This document shows, in pieces, positions 60,264 through 64,000 of a stretch of 64,000 nt of DNA (position 1 is its first letter; every line of letters begins with the position of its first letter). A model generated the notes under the pieces. It was not told where the DNA came from. It saw only the letters and a program-made list of their open reading frames with translations, and made no database searches. The stretch lies in NCBI GenBank assembly GCA_020746835.1, contig JAGPNK010000009.1, positions 1,116,001 through 1,180,000 on the forward strand, read 5' to 3'. A program made the position numbers and the translations under genes. Origin of the DNA: Stachybotrys elegans. Lineage: Eukaryota > Ascomycota > Sordariomycetes > Hypocreales > Stachybotryaceae.

Positions 60264-60757
60264 GCAGCACGCATTTCCACATATCACCCACTCATCCCCT
60301 GCGACCCATGGCTTTCTACATCGTCCAGCGGCCTCCCCTTCTTTCTCTTATATTATCCACAAATCTGCGTCTTTCATCTTATCTATCACATCGCGGTACT
60401 CAGCGAGGCGTTCTTGGGAATGGAATTGAATAACGGGGGTGATATTTGGTGCGAGGGGGGCCTTCAGCCGGGTTGCGCCTCGAGGCAGTTGGCAGGCATT
60501 ATTATGTATCATTGATACCTTGAGGACGGCTTCACTGGGGTCGCATGCCTCCCCGCCTGGGTAGAGAATAGAGAATGTGAGTACGTGATGATGCATCTGT
60601 TGGCATTGCTATGGTATCATATCCGGAACTCCTCTAGCCTCTAGTGCACGCCGCCCCCCACGTATCATGGCAGCCAAATAGTTTTGCCTTTTCTAAACCT
60701 GAACGCCGTTCCCCGTATGTGCTCTGTCCATTATCCGAGAAGCCTTTGCATTGTACA
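60264..60757. other. Intergenic 0.5 kb between convergent genes
   Basis: 3' flanks of the AP180-like and Tfb3 genes; nothing else seen. Confidence 0.6.
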
Positions 60758-61846
60758 TCAGAAGGGATCATCCAGATCCATCTTGCCGCCGCCCTGTCCC
60801 GTTGACACAGCCGCCTGCGCTGCTCCGGCTGTCGACACCTCCCTATCTGGCTTCTCGTCCGCGATGAAAACACCGAGGCCTGCAAAGCCGTCAAACATGG
60901 CTCGAGACAGGTACTCGTCCGCGCTGTAGCCTCCCACGAGATAGTCATCCTTGGTCCTGATCGCATCGAGCCACTCATTGTGGTACTCCTCCCTCGTATC
61001 TGCAGATATGTTGACGCGCGTCATGCCCATGCGGAGTCCGCCGTAGGGACTGTACGGGCCCTCGTCCTTGATCGTAGGCGCCTTCTTGTCGCGCAGGCCA
61101 CGGATAGACAGGCCAGGGCCGTTGGCGAGGGCGGCTTCCAGGGCAGCGTCGCGCTTGTGCTGCCCGCGCTTCTTGAGCATGATGCGGTCCATTGTCTCGG
61201 TGGCGTGGCCCAGCTCGGCGTTCTGCAGGGAGTTGAGCATCTCCTCGCGGAAGCGGGCGGCGCTGGCCTTCTCGTCGGCCTCCTCCTGCATGTCGAGCAG
61301 GCGGCGCTGGCGGGCGGCGTCGTTCTCGGCGGCGATGCGCTTGGCGCGGGCGTCGTCGGACTCGCGGGCGAGGCGGCGGTTGCGCTCAATGTCGGCCTTG
61401 TGCTGGGCCTCCCACTCGGAGAGGCGGGCCTCGGCGGTGCGGCGGGCGTCGTCGGCGCCGTTGACCATGTCGTCGGTCAGGCACTCGACCATGTCGAGGT
61501 AGTCGTTGTAGTCCTGCAGCGACTGGAAGTCGTCCTCGACCTTGTTGAAGACGGCGGCCACGCGGCGCCGGATGTCGACCTCGCGCTCGATCCGGAGGTC
61601 GCCGAAGAAGGCCGACTTGAAGCCGCGCAGGCGCAGCGTCTTGTGGCACCCCGCGTAGGGGCACTGGTTGGGCCCGTCGCGGAAGATGCGCTCCACGCAC
61701 GTCTTGCACATCCGGTGGTAGCACTCTGGGTTGATGCGGAACTCCATGTCCTTGTTGAAGTACCGTGTCGTCTTGCACACCGGGCACGTCTCGTCCTCGT
61801 CCGGGGCGGTGCCCGCGCCCGGCTTCGACACGCCTACTCGCGACAT
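60758..61846 (-). CDS. TFB3: TFIIH/CAK subunit Tfb3 (MAT1 homologue)
   Basis: Single exon, 362 aa. An N-terminal C3HC4 RING (CPVCKTTRYFNKDMEFRINPECYHRMCKTC...CPYAGC) is followed by LRLRGFKSAFFGDLRIEREVDIRRRV, a coiled-coil middle (about 120-215) and a C-terminal FDGFAGLGVFI segment that binds the kinase-cyclin pair. It tethers the CDK-activating kinase to TFIIH for transcription initiation and nucleotide excision repair. An antisense open frame of 330 codons over it is a by-product of strong GC bias at third positions. Confidence 0.95.
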   Translation of the reverse strand: MSRVGVSKPGAGTAPDEDETCPVCKTTRYFNKDMEFRINPECYHRMCKTCVERIFRDGPNQCPYAGCHKTLRLRGFKSAFFGDLRIEREVDIRRRVAAVFNKVEDDFQSLQDYNDYLDMVECLTDDMVNGADDARRTAEARLSEWEAQHKADIERNRRLARESDDARAKRIAAENDAARQRRLLDMQEEADEKASAARFREEMLNSLQNAELGHATETMDRIMLKKRGQHKRDAALEAALANGPGLSIRGLRDKKAPTIKDEGPYSPYGGLRMGMTRVNISADTREEYHNEWLDAIRTKDDYLVGGYSADEYLSRAMFDGFAGLGVFIADEKPDREVSTAGAAQAAVSTGQGGGKMDLDDPF

Positions 61847-62141
61847 GGAGGAGGAAGGGGGGGCGGAGAGGGGAGGAGGAGAGGGGTGCGTGTGGGAGAC
61901 GTGACCGTCTTGGCGTGGAGAGCGAGGTTCGTCTTATGGCTGGGGCGAGACGGGTTTGGATTGTTTCGGTGAAAGGGTGCAAGGCTGTGGTAAGGAGCTT
62001 GGGCGATTACAAAAGCACGTTCCGATTGGGCGATGGAGAATTAGGTAATGCAGCGTGGTGCCCCTCCATCCACGCTTTTGTCAGCCTTCTCTCCGAGCAT
62101 TCTACCAGCTTCGATAACTTCACGCACTGTTGTAGTCAATC

Positions 62142-62870
62142 ATGGCTGACAAGGGTACGTGTCTCCCTCTCGAGCGGTTTATGGCTTGTTATGCTACGTA
62201 TTCTATCTACCCGACAAAGTTCTAACCATGTCAGAACCCAACCCCGCCGAGGAGGCAGCTGCCCGCGCCAGAGAGGTCGAGGAGCAGAGCGCGCTGCCGT
62301 ACAAATGGAACCAGACCATCGGCGAGCTCGACGTCACTTTCTCGGTCCCCGGAAACCTCAAGTCTAGAGACCTCGCCATCGACATCAAGAAGCAGAAGCT
62401 CGTCGCGGGCATCAAGGGCCAGGAGCCCGTCATCAACGTAGGCAGAATCCTCCTCCGCAACCGCTTGATTCTGTTTTTCCCCCGGCGCGCGCTGACCCCC
62501 AAATCTTTCCTCACAACAGGGCGACCTCCCCCACGCCGTGCACGTCGACGACTCGACCTGGACCATTTCGAGCAATGCCGACGGCACCAAGACGGTCGAG
62601 ATCCACCTGGACAAGGTCAACAAGATGGAGTGGTGGCCGCATGTCGTGACGGGCGCGCCCAAGATCGACGTCACCAAGATCCAGCCTGAGAACTCGAAGC
62701 TGTCGGATCTGGATGGGGAGACGCGCGGTATGGTGGAGAAGATGATGTTCGACCAGCGCCAGAAGGAGCAGGGTCTGCCCACGTCGGACGAGCAGAAGAA
62801 GATGGATATCCTCAAAAAGTTCCAGGAGCAGCACCCAGAGATGGACTTTAGCAAGGCTAAAATCAACTGA
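62142..62870 (+). CDS. nudC: Nuclear movement protein NudC
   Basis: Exons 62142-62154, 62235-62437 and 62520-62870, 188 aa; the first exon is only 13 nt (MADK). The CS (p23-like) domain covers about residues 25-125 with [14 protein letters not shown] at its start and a [14 protein letters not shown] end. The conserved C-terminus ([25 protein letters not shown]) matches NudC proteins. It acts with Lis1/dynein in nuclear migration as an Hsp90-type co-chaperone. Confidence 0.95.
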
Positions 62871-62993
62871 GGGGGTTAGGCGCGGGTGGAAGAGAGTCGA
62901 GGCTCCAGTGTTGAACGAATTCATGAATTCGGGTATCACATAAAAGGTTCAGAAAAAAAATACAAAAAGGTATCTGGCCAATCATTGCTTCAT

Positions 62994-63971
62994 TCATCTG
63001 GTTTCGAGCGCCACGGCCGCTCGCTCCAGGAAGGCGTTAAATTCTTTCACTTGGCGCAGGAGGCCGCCCGAGGAGCTATTCGAGCTGGCCTGCTCGACGA
63101 TGCGCGCGAGCACCAGGTCCAGATTGGCAAGCTCCGCTTGCTTCTGCTCCGAGCGGGACAGCTCGGGCGCGTCTGTGCCTTGCTCTACTGCGAGCTCAAT
63201 GTCGTGCATGAGTGAGGATATGTTGAGTTGGTACTACATAAAGATTAGCAGCTACAGGGCTAAAAGCTCCAGTGGTGATGCATACCTTGGAGTCTGACGA
63301 GTCTTGTTCATGCTTGATGCGGACTTCGTCCATGCGCAGAGCGACCTGTTCTCGCTCGGCTTTGAGGCGAAGAATCTCTTCGCGCAGCGCGAGCTTCTCT
63401 TTCTGCACATGCCGGACTCGTTTTCGGAGAGAGTGCCAGTGGTTAAGTTGTATCGCCTGTGTCCATCAGCAACGGAGTATTTATTAAGAAGGGGGCCGCG
63501 GCAACTCACGTGTTCTAGCAAACGAGTGCTGAGCTCTTCTCTGTATGCCTCAACTGCGCGTATCTTGACCCGTGCTTCCTTTTTCTTGGCTGCATCGGGT
63601 GCTTCTGCTGCAGCCTGCTGGAACTGTGTCAGGGCTGTCGCGATCACCTCTTCGCACACCTGTGCCAGCACATCCACGACGCTCTCTCCGCTGTGGTTGG
63701 CGAAAGGAATTGCGGCCACCAGGGTATCAGAGGCATCGTCTTCACGCTTCTTATTGTGAACGAAGCCCTGTACGGTAATTTCGATGGTTGGATCCTCTCC
63801 ATCCTCACTGCGTCGCCGGGGTTTGGACGTCTTTGACTTGGGGCCTTTAGACTTGGCAGCTGCTGGCTGTGTCTTCCGGGGCGCAGGTTGTTTTTGGATG
63901 ACGGGGCTCTTTGTCGGTTTGCCACGCCTTCGCTTGGGGGCGCTCTCCTCGATGGCTGATTCTTCCATCAT
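62994..63971 (-). CDS. Coiled-coil protein with AT-hook-like basic N-terminus (possible inner-kinetochore or DNA-binding protein)
   Basis: Exons 63971-63510, 63456-63286 and 63233-62994, 290 aa. The N-terminus has KRRRGKPTKSP and further Lys/Arg/Pro clusters resembling AT hooks; a conserved-looking globular stretch follows (TVQGFVHNKK to ATALTQFQQ), then a long coiled coil (about 150-215) and a helical C-terminus (LLRQVKEFNAFLERAAVALE). Fungal proteins of this layout have been named AT-DNA-binding proteins; the arrangement also resembles inner kinetochore subunits. I cannot decide the family from motifs alone. It ends about 120 bp from the end of nudC (convergent). Confidence 0.75.
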
Positions 63972-64000
63972 GCTCGATCCGAGCTCGGGGGATAGCCTTG

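Noticed and set aside
60980..61972. 330-codon antisense frame over TFB3
   Set aside because: Val/Leu/Ala-rich mirror of a GC3-rich coding strand; the RING-containing Tfb3 frame is certain.

Overview
The window is nuclear DNA of a filamentous ascomycete (Pezizomycotina; gene families and intron style suggest Sordariomycetes, perhaps Hypocreales, but this is inference and no species is named). The evidence is numerous short introns (about 45-145 nt, GT..AG, with CTAAC/CTGAC-like branch sites), fungal-only families (2EXR, fungal-specific transcription-factor domain, fungal rhodopsin-domain membrane protein, PDR/ABCG transporter with a GCC-type Cys-rich ectodomain) and well-spaced single genes. 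I rebuilt gene models by joining open frames at splice signals. Every multi-exon model listed as a normal CDS sums to a whole number of codons without internal stops.

Left part (1-54 kb) is accessory in character. In order it holds a YeeE/YedE transporter, a secreted Cys-containing protein, a frameshifted gene remnant, a retinol-dehydrogenase-like SDR, a rhodopsin-domain membrane protein, a 2EXR protein and a repeat region with intron-like signals ending in a (GAA)20(GAG)15 tract. Next come a P450 and an ABCG transporter transcribed divergently, an 8-cysteine small secreted protein, a fungal transcription factor divergent from an SDR, an F-box-like protein, another SDR and an AlkB-like dioxygenase. 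Last in this part is a haem-cytochrome/PQQ sugar dehydrogenase fusion (AA8-AA12).

The stretch 34-51 kb groups a DHA2 drug exporter, a thioesterase-like protein, an ELO fatty-acid elongase, a CYP4-like P450, a Kex2-type repeat precursor, a CYP52/CYP539-like P450, a SMYD-type SET/MYND protein and a second MFS transporter. The mix of acyl hydrolysis, chain elongation, two fatty-acid-hydroxylase-like P450s and two exporters could form a lipid-modifying cluster. The secreted, dibasic-cleaved repeat precursor between the two P450s is the most unusual element. A Tyr/Ala 11-residue repeat, GPI-like surface protein follows at 53 kb.

Right part (54-64 kb) is a housekeeping block: mitochondrial aspartyl-tRNA synthetase, an AP180/YAP1802 endocytic adaptor, the TFIIH/CAK subunit Tfb3 (MAT1), NudC, and a coiled-coil protein with a basic AT-hook-like N-terminus. 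The change from accessory to core content occurs near 54 kb.
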